Assembly (NCBI GenBank): GCA_001643675.2
Contig: LSRY02000012.1
Location: forward strand, 622,501 to 686,500
Direction of reading: 5' to 3'
Source: Monocercomonoides exilis
Lineage: Eukaryota > Preaxostyla > Oxymonadida > Polymastigidae
DNA length: 64,000 nt
This document shows, in pieces, positions 11,065 to 22,488 of this stretch. The stretch's first letter is position 1. The number at the start of each line of letters is the position of its first letter. The position numbers and the translations under genes are program-made. The notes under the pieces are model-generated. The model saw only the letters and a program-made list of their open reading frames with translations. It had not been told where the DNA came from and did not search any database.

Positions 11065-13183
11065 CCTGGTCAGGCACATCCAGCACGACAAAGGGCACTT
11101 CTGCATCAGGCGCTGCGATGTGATAGTGCAGCATAATCTCCGCCACCCGCTCTGCGAGCACGCTGCGGTCAGCCAGCGTAGCTTGACATTGGTTTCCAAC
11201 AACAACAACAGCTGTGGGGATGGCTGACTGCAGACACAGGCGGATCAGAAGATCCATGTTGCTTTCGGCAACTGGAACAGTCTCTGTTCTGGTTTCTGTT
11301 ATTCCTTCTGTTATTCCCTCTGTTCTGTCATCTACTCTTCCCAGTGCAGGCCCCAGAATGCCATTGCGCACAAAGAACAAGACAGGCGAAGCAGAGCACA
11401 GTCTGATAGTGTCTGAGCGTATGTCAAAAGCAGAGAAGACGTCTTCCACAGAAGGGGAGACAGTGAGAATGTGCTGTCGGATGAGCGAGAGAACAGTGGA
11501 GAAGGCAGGGGCAGCATCAGCAGCAGGAGAGTCCATAGCGATTTTGTGCAGCTTTGCAGAGACGAAGTCAGGGAGTGTCTCGAGCTGCTCGAAGAACGAG
11601 CACCGCAGTGGGTCAACAACAACACAGTGGACAGACAGCAGGCGGCTCTGTGCAGCAGACGGGGGCAGCAGGAACGAGGCGGTGAGGGCGCGCTTGAAGG
11701 ACAGAGAGGAAGGGTCATCGGCAGAAAAGGAGGAGACGCCTGTGAATGTCACACACGTCGAAAGCTCCCGCAGCAGCTCGTCGACAAACAGCGGGTCGTC
11801 GTATGGCACGATCACCCACGGCGAACGGGGTGGTTGTGGCGGCTTGGAGAAGGTGCGGATGTGTGAAGGGGAGAAAAGAGAAGGGGAGAGCGGGGGTTTT
11901 GAAGATGGCAGGGCAGAGGAGGAGGAGGAGGAAGACAGATCATCTGAAAAGATAGAGGCAGAAGAAGAAGACGACGAAGACGAAGACGAAGACGACGACG
12001 ATGAATCTCCCTCGCTGTACTTCATGCGCGGTGGGAAGTTCTGGCACTTCTCCAGCAGAAAGGAGGAGATGAGCTCGACCGCCTTGTCGATCAGAGGCAG
12101 GCTGATTGAGGAAGAAGAAGAAGAAGAGAGCGACCCGCTGAAGCGCGTGATGATGCAGTGGGGCGCTATTGGGGCGTTCAACTCGATGACCTCGGGCTCT
12201 TCGATGCTGAATGTGAAGGCCCCCATAGATGACTTCTGCGGAGTGATGATGTGTTTCGTAGGGGATGTGACGCCTGATTCAGCAATGAGTCTTCGCTTGG
12301 GCGGAGATTTAACTTGTTCAATTGATGTAGCTTGCTTCATAGAAGTTTGCAGGTCTGTTGGTCTTGAAGAATCTGTAGCAGTTGTTGGGCCTTCTCTCTT
12401 TTTTGACGCTGCATTTCCGACAAAGCGAGATACGGGATCAACAATTACATCTTTTGGGCAAAGTGGAATGATACTTCTTATATTTTGGGATGTAAATTCA
12501 TCAATTATGTTAATCTTTTCTCCAAAGCAAGTTATCTGAAATATGCATCCACCTACAGAAGCGCCTGAGGGAATGCTCTTCACAAAAAGATTCGGTAAAA
12601 CTTCTTTCACTTCGTTGAAGGACAATGCAACAATACGCGAAATTGTTTTTTTCAGCTCTTCTCTAAAAAACAACGGCTCCGAAGTTTGTTCCAAAGCTGC
12701 ACGTGCATTCTGTTGCGTGTTAGGTTCTGAAAGCTCTGGGAAGAGTGAAAGCAGAGAATTACAATTCGAAAATTTGCTTATTGTATTTAAAAGTGATGAA
12801 GAAATTGTTTTTGTCTTATTTTTTTGTTCTTCAAATTCTGATGCATGTTTTTTCCCCAAGTTTAATGAAGGAAGTGATGATAATTTTTGTATATCAAAGA
12901 ATAAGGACAGTAAAGTATCGTTTAAAAAAAAACGAGTTGGGAGTGATGAAAGGACAATGCCATCAAAAGAAGTTCGGTTTAAAATTAACGGAATTGCTTG
13001 GCAAAACCTGTAACTTGTTAATAATATTAAGTCAACATTTGCAAAATCAATGGTTTGGTATTCATTTGTAAATTGAGATACAAATGGCAATGACGTTGTT
13101 TCAACGAATGAAAATGTATTCACCAGAATTTTATATCCTCGTATAGTAATTATTGAAGTATGAGGAGATAAATTTGTGATCAT
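11060..13183 (-). CDS. INTS9: INTS9-like Integrator subunit (inactive metallo-beta-lactamase/beta-CASP)
   Basis: Intronless, 707 aa from ATG at 13183 (MITNLSPHTS). INTS9 is the inactive partner of the INTS11 endonuclease in the Integrator complex, which cleaves snRNA and other nascent transcripts in the nucleus. Family landmarks appear in order: an N-terminal strand pair, VDLILLTSYRFCQAIPLI (where active enzymes have the HxHxDH motif; it is absent here), FDGIVLSSLPTRFF, then SGASVGGCIFQIT. The second half has beta-CASP-like and C-terminal domains (PWVIVPYDDPLFVDELL near 11790) separated by poly-Ser tracts, one of about 15 residues near 11990. CPSF100 is the main alternative; the N-terminus and the lost histidine motif fit INTS9 better. 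The 5' half is AT-rich and the 3' half GC-rich. A 441-aa frame on the other strand is a shadow. Confidence 0.7.
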   Translation of the reverse strand: MITNLSPHTSIITIRGYKILVNTFSFVETTSLPFVSQFTNEYQTIDFANVDLILLTSYRFCQAIPLILNRTSFDGIVLSSLPTRFFLNDTLLSLFFDIQKLSSLPSLNLGKKHASEFEEQKNKTKTISSSLLNTISKFSNCNSLLSLFPELSEPNTQQNARAALEQTSEPLFFREELKKTISRIVALSFNEVKEVLPNLFVKSIPSGASVGGCIFQITCFGEKINIIDEFTSQNIRSIIPLCPKDVIVDPVSRFVGNAASKKREGPTTATDSSRPTDLQTSMKQATSIEQVKSPPKRRLIAESGVTSPTKHIITPQKSSMGAFTFSIEEPEVIELNAPIAPHCIITRFSGSLSSSSSSSISLPLIDKAVELISSFLLEKCQNFPPRMKYSEGDSSSSSSSSSSSSSSSASIFSDDLSSSSSSSALPSSKPPLSPSLFSPSHIRTFSKPPQPPRSPWVIVPYDDPLFVDELLRELSTCVTFTGVSSFSADDPSSLSFKRALTASFLLPPSAAQSRLLSVHCVVVDPLRCSFFEQLETLPDFVSAKLHKIAMDSPAADAAPAFSTVLSLIRQHILTVSPSVEDVFSAFDIRSDTIRLCSASPVLFFVRNGILGPALGRVDDRTEGITEGITETRTETVPVAESNMDLLIRLCLQSAIPTAVVVVGNQCQATLADRSVLAERVAEIMLHYHIAAPDAEVPFVVLDVPDQD

Positions 13184-13793
13184 TATTTTCAAAAATTAGC
13201 AAATAAATATGATCATAATTTTGTCTAGCCATAACAATAATCATTTTTTATTTCTCATTTTTGCAAAAATTTTATTCATCGATAATTGCAATAATAATAA
13301 AACCAATGGAATGTTATATTCTCAATATCACGTGTGCAGATTCATTATAATCTGTTTAACTGATTAACAAACGCTAGCAATGCTTTCTTCTTTTTGTTGT
13401 TGATAAATACCAGGAAAATATTATTAAATCTCAAATGAAGGGATTCAACTTGAAAGCATTCGATATATAATTATTATTAATTAGAGCAAAATTTTCTCAA
13501 GAAATATGTGTGAAACAACAAAAACTATTTTGTAACTGATTTTTCTAAAAAAATAAGCAACATACTCGAATATAAAAACTCACTGAAATGCTTGAAAAAT
13601 AAAGAGAAATCACATAAAGAAACATTCATGGAAAAACAAATTACGATCACGAAAATTTCGAATTAAAGAATGAACCTAATATTTGTAATTTCCAAAAATT
13701 CTATTATGCAAGCAAAAAATCAGTTTGACATTTTGTTCAAATTTTCATCCTTTAATTATATCTCCCGCAAATTTTGATAGTAGCATTGAGATA
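13184..13793. other. divergent intergenic region
   Basis: AT-rich spacer between the divergently transcribed INTS9-like and MFS genes; both promoters must lie here. No repeats or open frames seen. Confidence 0.5.
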
Positions 13794-16002
13794 ATGACAG
13801 AAAATACAACCTCCAATATTTCATCTGGATCTCGTTCTATTGAAATGGTGCCATCAACAGAAGAAAAGAATTTTAAAGTTGAAGCGAAAACCAAAAACAC
13901 CGACGCTTGGGCTGCATTTGTTTGCTTTGTTGGTGGAGGTACATTTGGATCTGCAATCGGAGTTATATCTGGCGTTTTGGGAGGTAAGTGTTGTATCCAT
14001 AATTTATATCCAATTCAATTTTTTTCAGAACCTCACTGGGCTCAGTTTTCATCGGATGAATCATCTGTATTTGCTTCTTCGTTGCTTTATGGGGTCGTTC
14101 TTGGGTTTGAAAGGAACTTAGTTATTGTTATTTAAGAATTGTGTGGTTTTTAGAAATCTTATTTCATCTCCGTTGACAAACACCTTTGGGAGAAAGAAAA
14201 TGCTCTTAATTGCTTCTTTAATTTCGTTCGTATTCAGTTTAATTATGGCCTTCATGTCCAACATTTATGCGATGATTGTGATAAGAGCGCTAAATGGACT
14301 TGGTTTTGGAATGATTGCAGCCATAACGCCTCTTTATTCATCAGAGCTAGCTTCAGATAAAAGGAGAGGACTATTGGTTGGATTGTTTCAGGGATTTACT
14401 GCAACTGGAATTGTTGTTGGATATGTGCTAAATATTATATTCTGCAAAGTCAACGACGGGTGGCAGTATGGATAAATATTTTTTCTTGTTTGTTATCGTT
14501 ATAATGCTAATGTCTCGCCTTTGCTTTTGAATGACATTTTGTTAGTTATGAGCTTGGCATAAATTCTCTGTTTCCACTATTAATTGCAGTTGGGTCGATT
14601 TTAATGCCAGAATCTCCAATCTGGGAAAACAATAAGAAGGAAGAAAAAGCAAAATTGGATGCATTAGCTTCTTCTGGTGCCTCGGCAGTTCCGAAGTTGT
14701 CAGTGGGACAAGTCGCAAAGCATTATTTGAAAGTGTTCAAAAAGCATCCTCGTGGGATTATTGTTGCAATATTTTTTGCTCTGTCCTATCAGTTTACTGG
14801 AGGAAACATTTTAATGTATTATGCACCAAGCTTATTGTCTCAAGCAGGAGTGCAAACAAGAATACTGTCACTTGGGTTAACAATTGTCATTGGTGCATGG
14901 AACGCCATTTGCTGTCTGGCGCCTTTGGTTATTGTGTGATTCTATTGTTCTTTGTTGTTTCAATATAACTTATTTATTTATTTGCTTTTGTGTTATCAAA
15001 TCTATCTTTTATTCTTCAAATTTCTTTCCAATTTTTAAGGTTGATCGTTTTGGAAGAAGAGCATTGCTTATCATTGGTTCTGCCATCCAGGTTGTTGGAA
15101 TGTTGTTGGTTGCAATAAGCTACACTGTTAAAACTCTTGGTGAATATTCTTTTGCATTAGCTCTTCCTGGTTTGTTATGGCGATGATGTTTTGAAATAAT
15201 AATTGATTTGAAATGAAAAAAACAATGAAGTTTCTTTTTGAATTACAACTTTTATATCGACGTTTATTTGAAGAATTGCTCAAAGTGTTTTATTTTGTTT
15301 TTTGATTTCATATTAATCATCTTCTTTAATAAATGTGTTTTATTTGTTATTTTCAATAAATATGATTTTTTTTTTTAATTATTCTTAACTTCTCACATAG
15401 GCATTCTTGTGTTCTTGACCGGAATAGAAATTGGCCTTGCTCCTTTGTTTTTTGTCATTATCAATGAAATATTCCCACCTTCGATAACAGCCATGGCTTC
15501 ATCAATATCTCAATGCCTCATGTGGCTTGGTAATATTGTGATTTTGCTTATTTTCCAGCCAATTGCCAATGGAATGACAATGGGAGGCTTTTTCTTCCTT
15601 CTGATGGGTATTTGTGTGCTGCAGCTGCTCTTCTGTATTTTTGTATTGCGTGAAACAAAAGGAAAGCGAATTTCAGATGATGACGATGATGATTTAGAAG
15701 CGGGTTCAGAATTGAGGAAGAAAAGTGTCAAACAACAGGCAGATAATCAGGGAGTCACAGAAAATGGGAAGATAGAAATGGGAAGGAGAAGCGATGTTCC
15801 AGTGGTTGAAATGGTTGCAACAAACGAAAAAGAGCAGAATGAGCTTGTTGGACAATCACAAAGAGTGAATGAAAGTGAAGATGGGAACAGTGTGCGTAGG
15901 ATGGGAAATATGGAAGATGTGGTTCAAGTGAAACGTGTTGAAGGAGTAATTGAAGAAAATGAATCAGAACAAATTTCGGTGAAAGAGAAGAAGGAACTTT
16001 AG
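13794..16002 (+). CDS. MFS sugar transporter (GLUT-like)
   Basis: Six exons keep frame: 13794-13983, 14029-14104, 14154-14465, 14546-14933, 15040-15169 and 15401-16002, giving 565 aa with about 12 membrane segments. Sugar-porter marks are GRKKMLLIASL after segment 2, IRALNGLGFGM, PLYSSELASDKRRG after segment 4, LMPESPIW after segment 6, DRFGRRALLIIGS after segment 8, NEIFPPSITA in segment 10 and RETKGK after segment 12. It should carry hexoses by facilitated diffusion across the plasma membrane; substrate cannot be told from sequence. The N-terminus is about 45 residues and cytoplasmic. The C-terminal tail of about 120 residues is long, acidic and hydrophilic, unusual for GLUTs and possibly regulatory. 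ATG at 13794 was chosen because it gives the shortest N-terminus in frame with segment 1. The introns split the gene at segment boundaries. Confidence 0.88.
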
Positions 16003-17418
16003 AGATCGAGATGAAGATGGAGGAATGATATGATTCAATACGAGGAAAGTCCAATTGTTGTTAAAGGGAAGGGAGCATATGAAGTGTAAATAAAAGCAGG
16101 GATTGCAAACAATGTGATGTGTATTTTCATTGTTGTTGAATGTAAAGTTATTGTATGTATATGAAGCATGATGCTCTAGCCTTTCAGTTTTTCAATGTCT
16201 GTTTAGTGCTTTGCAAGGAGATGTCCAAAAGGAAGTTAAGCTCATTTGTGCCCTTTCTGATTTCCGAATGGATTCTGCTTGTTGAGCTTTAAAAGATATC
16301 AGAACTTTCCTTTTTTTCGTTCTTATATAATCAAATGCAGAAAGAAAGAGCATGTTACAACTTCTATTTGAAAAAGGAGTGATTCTTTCGTTTTATTTTA
16401 TGTTGTATTGCTTTCCCTTGAATTGAAAGTGGATCTCTTTTGCTCACCGTTTTTCCTCGTAATGCTGGTTCAGATTAAATTTTTAAATGTCAACTCTGAT
16501 TATTTTTTGATAATTTTTAGGTTTAACTATATGTTTGATTACATTTTTATTTATCATTTAAGTTTATGACTGTAATATTGGATTTTTGATAATGCATGTG
16601 TTAGTCGGTTAAAAATTATTATGTTTCAATTTTTGTTGCTGTATGTATGTTAATGTTTATGGAATTGTATGTATCACTTTTTGTTTATATTAACTGTAAT
16701 ATTATTCCTTTGTTATTGTTTCATTTTCTTTTTTCAGTGTTTTTGTCACATACCCTGAAGTCAGTGAGTGAATAGATTTATCCTTTCATTCATCGAGTGG
16801 ATATCTTTTTCTCATTGAGTATTTTTGTTAATGTTTCAGTTTTAGGCGCTTTATATTTTTTTCATCGAGTTTCGGGGTTCTGTTTTCTCATTTTTTATTT
16901 CCAGGAATTTTCATGTATCTATTCAGGTAAGAAGAATATAATTTTGTTTTTATGATTACTTATTTTGTCTTCTCTTTTATTTCAATATGTTGACATGTTA
17001 CCATTTCGTATCCACAACTCATTGTTATATGATTCTTCTGAATAAAAGGCTACAAACAAATCAAAATTAATACAATTTGTTATTCTTTTAAGTACTAAAC
17101 GAACATTTTCAAACGAAATTTCGAACTCGCAAAATAAATTATTTCTATCGTCTCTCTAATTACTTTGCAGATTGACTTTTTAAATTGATGCTTTTTAAGT
17201 ATTATTTTAATAAAAGAACCCAAATAAAAAAAGCAAAAATCATTTTCATTCATTTGCCTTTAAACCGGCAGAACTCTTATTATATTCAATAAAAATGCAA
17301 AAAAATTAAAAGGTAAATTTTAAAATTATGATTATAAGAAAAAAAAACATCAACAGTAAACATTCACATACATAACTAGTTGAGTATTATCCTCAAGATA
17401 ATTTTACATAAAAAGCAA
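16003..17418. other. intergenic region between convergent genes
   Basis: AT-rich, about 1.4 kb, holding the 3' flanks of the MFS gene and the minus-strand secreted protein gene. I saw no conserved frame, tandem repeat or hairpin worth naming. Confidence 0.5.
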
Positions 17419-19224
17419 TTACTTTCCTTGATAGTACACATCAACCAATTTTGAACGTGACCCTCCTCCAGAATGGTGCCAGAAAGTCGTTGAGTGCTTG
17501 CTGCCCCATCCCCATGTAATCTTAACCTTTGTTTTGAATCCACGCCACTTAATCTTGACCTTCAACTTTGTTCTAAGTTGCCAGTAACCAATAAATCTTG
17601 CATCATATGGCTCATGGTTTGCATACATATAGAATCCAACTCTGCATTGATTTCCATCAATGTAAGCTGTTGGATCAAAGTGTTCAGCAACCGTTCCTGA
17701 CAATTCAATACCTGCTTTTGCAAGAACAACCGAAGCAGAAGCACCTCCATGAACAGTAGCTGCTCCACGTGGAATAAGCTGAACAGATGCTGTTAACTGT
17801 TGGGCACATAAAGAATAATGCAAATCAGCAGAAAGTTGGAAAGTGAGTCCAACACTGAAAGTTATTTTCACAATGTAGACCATAATGAAATATGAGAATG
17901 AAATGTCTTTGCTTTTTGATGCCAAATTGATTGTACGATCAACACAATCAAGCCATGGGAATGATTTGCTGTAAATTGGTAATCCAAATAATTTCAATTC
18001 AACTCCATTGCGAGTTGGAGATCCTCCAATTTGTCCATATTCTGCATATGCAGAAGCAGCAGAGTATGTTTTTCCGAGAACGAGCACATCAATATTTGCA
18101 TAACTTCCTGCAATATAATTTCTCAGTTCAGGCTTGCATCCCTTTGAAATTGCTGCAACGGCACTAGCTGACATTCTCAGACCCAAATTTTTGTTTCCAA
18201 GAGTAAACGACTTATCGAATCCTTTGCAAACATCAGTTTGAGAAGGGCAGGCCATTTTCCCATCGGTGATGTCGTCATCTTCAAGATCTTCTTCTTCTTC
18301 TGGATGCTCACGATCTTCATAGAATGAAGGAGTCAGATACTCAACATATTTATAATTTGTATTAGCTTGAAGGAAAGCTTCAGGTGATTCATAATTAAAG
18401 TCAACTTCCTCGGAATTACCCATTCGTAAGTTAAACAGATTTGCTGTTCCTTCACCATAGATAACAGCAGCTTCATCGTTTGAACCGTAATATTGTTTGT
18501 TCAAATTAACGCTTGTTTGTGATGTTGATGTTGCAACTTTTCCATTGAGGATACGTACGTTTGAGCTTGCATCCAAAGCAATATCCTTTACAGATAATTT
18601 GCTATCAAGAAACTCGATGAAATCTTCCTCTGTGTAGTGAGTGTTAATTTCAACATAGTCATCTTCAACTTCAACCGATGAATATTGAAGATGCATTCCC
18701 TGAGGAGATATTACGCTAACAGCTTCATAATCAGAATTAGATTTTGTTTGAGTATTTGTTTGAAGAGCGTAGGCAATTCCAACTTTCAGTTCAACTTGAT
18801 CAGGTTCATCATCCTCACTGACAATTACGCCTGTAATTGTCCCATCTGGTCTGTGTGTGAAATACAAGGGATCGGAAAAGTCCTAAAAAACAAAAAATGA
18901 AAATCAATCTCTCTTTCTGTCTTTATTGAAAGAATTTCAAACCTCTTGAACATCTGGATCGGATAGCATTGCTCCTGAATCAACAGAATTTCCTGTTGAT
19001 CCTCTAACGTTACTGACTGTCATTTCCATATACGCTCCTTGCGAATCAACTTTCAGAACTTTGAACTTCACGTCACAAGAAAGTGACATTTGTGTGGATT
19101 CTTCTTCATTGGCCGATTGCACTGCCAAAGTTTTAGTTACAGTATTATAACTGTAGCCAAAGGTTTCGCCAACCCTGTAATTTAATGCAAAGATCGACGA
19201 AAAAGTTAAAAGAAAAAACAACAT
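17419..19224 (-). CDS. secreted protein with vitellogenin-N-like start
   Basis: Two exons, 18943-19224 and 17419-18882, joined by a 59-bp GT..AG intron and giving 581 aa. A clear signal peptide (MLFFLLTFSSIFALN) starts it. Residues about 15-260 are beta-rich; the stretch YFTHRPDGTITGVIVSEDDE followed by ELKVGIAYALQTN has the shape of the lipoprotein N-terminal (vitellogenin/apoB) domain: hydrophobic residue, PDGxI, acidic, then a helix before LQTN. An acidic linker follows (EDLEDDDITDG), then a Cys-containing, Ala/Ser-rich beta domain ending in a basic Trp-rich tail (IKWRGFKTKVKITWGWG). There is no C-terminal membrane anchor. Such proteins could bind lipid; that is inference. No paralog lies nearby, but the next two genes on the same strand also encode surface proteins. 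Confidence 0.6.
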
Positions 19225-19930
19225 GATTGTTGTTCGATGATCCTAAACATAATTATAATAAATTTTCTTTCGACTAATGGTAAATAACCATATTTAAAAT
19301 ATTTTACCGATTTTTCCGAACGTGTCTTCCATATTGTTTCAAATCATTTTCTTGCTTGTTTTTTAATTCAATTTTTAATGAACATGTTTCAATTGACATC
19401 ATTTATTCCATACAAATTTTGATTGTATTTTCATCAAAATATTGTCTTTTGAAAAAAGCATTCAATGAAAGAAATGCAAAGTGATTCAATCAAATTTTAG
19501 AAATTGTCTTTAGCTTTTGGAGGAAAAGTGGATTGAGAAGGAACAAACCATTTGTTCTCTTTTTCGAAACAACAAATTTTCAAGGTCGGACTTGGTGTTA
19601 GTTTTTTTTATCCAATTTATGATGTTCCAAAGATACTCATGAATATATTCAAACAATTATGAAACAATGAATTATTTCTCTTCATGAAAAAAAGCAATTA
19701 TTAGCATTGTCGCGATTGTTCAGACTGGAAAAACAGGATGCATTCTCACATGAAATTAAGTTATCAAAATCCACAAATAAATTATAATTCATAAATATTC
19801 AAAAAATTCAATTGAAACTTGAAAAACAAATTTTTACAATAATTTTACAAATTGAAAAGAAAAAGAAACTCGTATTCCTGACTGAAAAAAAAAATAAAGA
19901 TATTCGCTATTTAAAAGCGGGTAAAAACTC
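19225..19930. other. intergenic, nothing recognised
   Basis: AT-rich spacer between two minus-strand genes, holding the promoter of the secreted-protein gene and the 3' flank of the beta-helix gene. Confidence 0.5.
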
Positions 19931-21823
19931 TTATTTAGCATTTTCTCCAACTGTCACATCCGCTGGTAATTTAGTCGATGAGAACATTGGATCGTAGGAC
20001 GCTGATGCAGATTGGCCTGCTGAAGAGGATTGCGGATAGGAAGTGTACGGATTTGCGGTATTTGCTGGCTGGTAGAGAGGTTGTTGCCCCATTTGGTACC
20101 CTGGCGCCGCATACACAGCCACCTGAGTCGGCCCAACAACTGGCGCAGGAGCAGCCATATAAGTCGAAGATGCCTTTGGCTTTCGCAATGCAATGCAGCA
20201 GCCACAGCAGCAGCAGCAAATGATGATAATAATCGGAACAAGCAACACAAGAACAACACCCACAACAATCACTGCAATGACCCATGCTTCCATCTTCTGA
20301 ACAGCCAGGAAATCATCCTTTGAGCCAAGTCCTTCAATATATATGCGTGGAGAAGAGCTTGAGGAGACGCAAGAAGTCCATTCAGACGAAGAAAATGTGC
20401 TTGACCATTCTCTTTCTGCGTGGAGATCATTTCCGATCGTACTAGAAGAAGCTGCCTTGTTATCCGTAAACACAACACTCATGAATGTCAACTTTCGAAT
20501 TGGTTTTGAAACATGGTTTGAACTAAAATACATTGCACCACCTTTCTCGTTGGATTCACAATGCGAAAATGTTACTGAAGTAACCCTCATATCGGTCGTC
20601 AGAGTAAACACAAAAATTCCACCTCCACAGCCATCGTTGTTAGTTGCTGAGTCTGATGAAAAGACATTAGAGCTAAGCGTGCATTCACTTATTGTTGAAT
20701 AGATGGCTAAGCCACCTCCTCCTATCTTTGCCTTGCAGTCCGATATGTTGTTAGAAGAAAGTGTTACTGATCCATTGATGACAACACCTCCTCCGTATGT
20801 TGTTGCGTGGCAATTCTTAATAGATGAACTATATATTCTCAGTTCACCAAACGCATCAGATCCTGCAAATATTGCACCTCCTGCACCGTTAGATGCATTA
20901 CAATTTTCAAAACGACAAGATGACACATTTAAAGCGTTATTGGACAGCATGTGAATAGCACCTCCATGTGTTTTTGATACGCAATCAGTAAATTGATCAG
21001 AAGCATACGCAGCATTGCTTCTGTGCTCTCTTGTTTCATGATATATTGCGGTAGTTAATTTGAAATAAGTGTTATTAAAAGAATTTAGCTTTGAGCTTAA
21101 CATTCCCATTGTAACAGTTCCATACAACACATTTATGGAAGATGAAAAATGATTTCCTTCGACAATCGTTTTCTGATTTTCTTTTGAATAAACTTTTCTC
21201 TCAAAGGGTGTTGAATCCGTAATGTTAGAAAACTCGCAATTTGATAAAATTAATAAATCGATATTAGAATGCCCAAACAGCGGATGATAACTTCTAACAT
21301 TAAGCGAGCATAAAGCTGAATCTGTCAATGATGCGCTTCCAAATTTTGAACTGCAATTAATCAGAGATGGAACATCCTTAACCATATTTGTATCCAGCGA
21401 GATATTCTTTAAGTGAATAAACCCTCCATCGACAAAAAACGGAGACAAAGGTAAATTTGGCACAGAAATTAAGCATCGATCTAAAATTGCACTTGAAAGT
21501 TCATCAACTTTTATGTAATAGAGTCCTTCCTTCAAAAGATCCAAAGCCATTGAAACAACATTTATTGTTGAATTCCGAAGATTGAAAAGTGATTCAATAG
21601 AACTTCCTTCCGAAAGGATAATCTTTGCATCGGTTCCTTTAATAGTTGTCTTTGTATTCGAGATTTCCGTTCCGAAAGAATGATAAATTCCTTTGTCTAG
21701 TTTAATGTTTTTATTTGCATTTGATAATGACTCATCAATAATCTTGTTAAAATCCCTATCAAGCGAAAGGTATTCATCAAATGCATGCGCCCATATAAAT
21801 AAAGAAAATATTAAAAATTGCAT
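19931..21823 (-). CDS. beta-helix (Pmp-like) type I membrane protein 1
   Basis: Intronless, 630 aa from ATG at 21823 (MQFLIFSLFIWAHAF, signal peptide). The body is a right-handed parallel beta-helix of the polymorphic outer-membrane-protein type, with repeats built around GGAI/GGGxxI and Cys, such as KTHGGAIHM, NGAGGAIFAG, ATYGGGVVI, KIGGGGLAI, NDGCGGGIFVF and EKGGAMYFSS. One membrane helix (VIAVIVVGVVLVLLVPIIII) is followed at once by a Cys cluster ICCCCCGCC, a likely palmitoylation patch, then an 80-residue Pro/Tyr/Ser-rich cytoplasmic tail. Pmp-like proteins in parabasalids and oxymonads are taken to be adhesins or surface receptors; that is inference here. The next minus-strand gene is a paralog, so the pair looks like a tandem duplication. 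Confidence 0.8.
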   Translation of the reverse strand: MQFLIFSLFIWAHAFDEYLSLDRDFNKIIDESLSNANKNIKLDKGIYHSFGTEISNTKTTIKGTDAKIILSEGSSIESLFNLRNSTINVVSMALDLLKEGLYYIKVDELSSAILDRCLISVPNLPLSPFFVDGGFIHLKNISLDTNMVKDVPSLINCSSKFGSASLTDSALCSLNVRSYHPLFGHSNIDLLILSNCEFSNITDSTPFERKVYSKENQKTIVEGNHFSSSINVLYGTVTMGMLSSKLNSFNNTYFKLTTAIYHETREHRSNAAYASDQFTDCVSKTHGGAIHMLSNNALNVSSCRFENCNASNGAGGAIFAGSDAFGELRIYSSSIKNCHATTYGGGVVINGSVTLSSNNISDCKAKIGGGGLAIYSTISECTLSSNVFSSDSATNNDGCGGGIFVFTLTTDMRVTSVTFSHCESNEKGGAMYFSSNHVSKPIRKLTFMSVVFTDNKAASSSTIGNDLHAEREWSSTFSSSEWTSCVSSSSSPRIYIEGLGSKDDFLAVQKMEAWVIAVIVVGVVLVLLVPIIIIICCCCCGCCIALRKPKASSTYMAAPAPVVGPTQVAVYAAPGYQMGQQPLYQPANTANPYTSYPQSSSAGQSASASYDPMFSSTKLPADVTVGENAK

Positions 21824-21838
21824 CGAATATGCTCCCAA

Positions 21839-22488
21839 ATGATTTAATAAAGTATGATCTTCACCCTTACTTATCTGAAAAAAGCATTTTCAAATTGATC
21901 AACCAAAAAATTATCATGTAAGTGATTATGGGAAAAATCGATAAGCGTTTCAATGAACTTCTTTTAATCTTAAAGAAAGATCTTTGTTTGTATAGATATT
22001 TTTTGAAAAAGAATAGCCCCAAAACTCTTTTGAAAGACATGAAATGATTTATTAATAAATTTCCCAAACATTAAAAAAATGAACTTAAATTCCAGTTCAA
22101 GCTGTCAATTTCATGGAATAAAAAAAAAAATTTTTTTTTAATCAACCCAAATCCAATAAGCAAGTCACTTGTTCCAAGTGGAGAATGAGAAATAATATGT
22201 TTTCTTAAATTTCAAAAAATGAAAAGATAATCTTGAATTGAATTATTAAAACGATAATTCATTAATAAATTTCCACTATTATTTGAATCATAATTCATGC
22301 AAATAATCGGTGGTGGACATAAAACATTTACAAAAATGATGTTTCCTTCGACGAAATGGAAAAAAATAAATTGAAAAAAAAAATCATAATATATCAAAAT
22401 AAACGTTCTAAAAAAACCTACAAAAATAAAAAACTTATATGAAATAATGAAATGAAAAATGCTTCATTTCCTATAATAAAATACAATT
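21839..22488. other. spacer between the two beta-helix genes
   Basis: About 650 bp of AT-rich DNA with a short A/T palindrome near 22118-22139; otherwise nothing recognisable. Confidence 0.5.

Noticed and set aside
11214-12539. 441-codon open frame on the plus strand
   Set aside because: Antisense shadow of the Ser-rich INTS9-like gene; the minus frame has family motifs and this one has only charged low complexity.
22118-22140. A-run/T-run palindrome as a terminator hairpin
   Set aside because: Simple A/T runs are common in this intergenic DNA and intrinsic terminators are not expected in a eukaryote.
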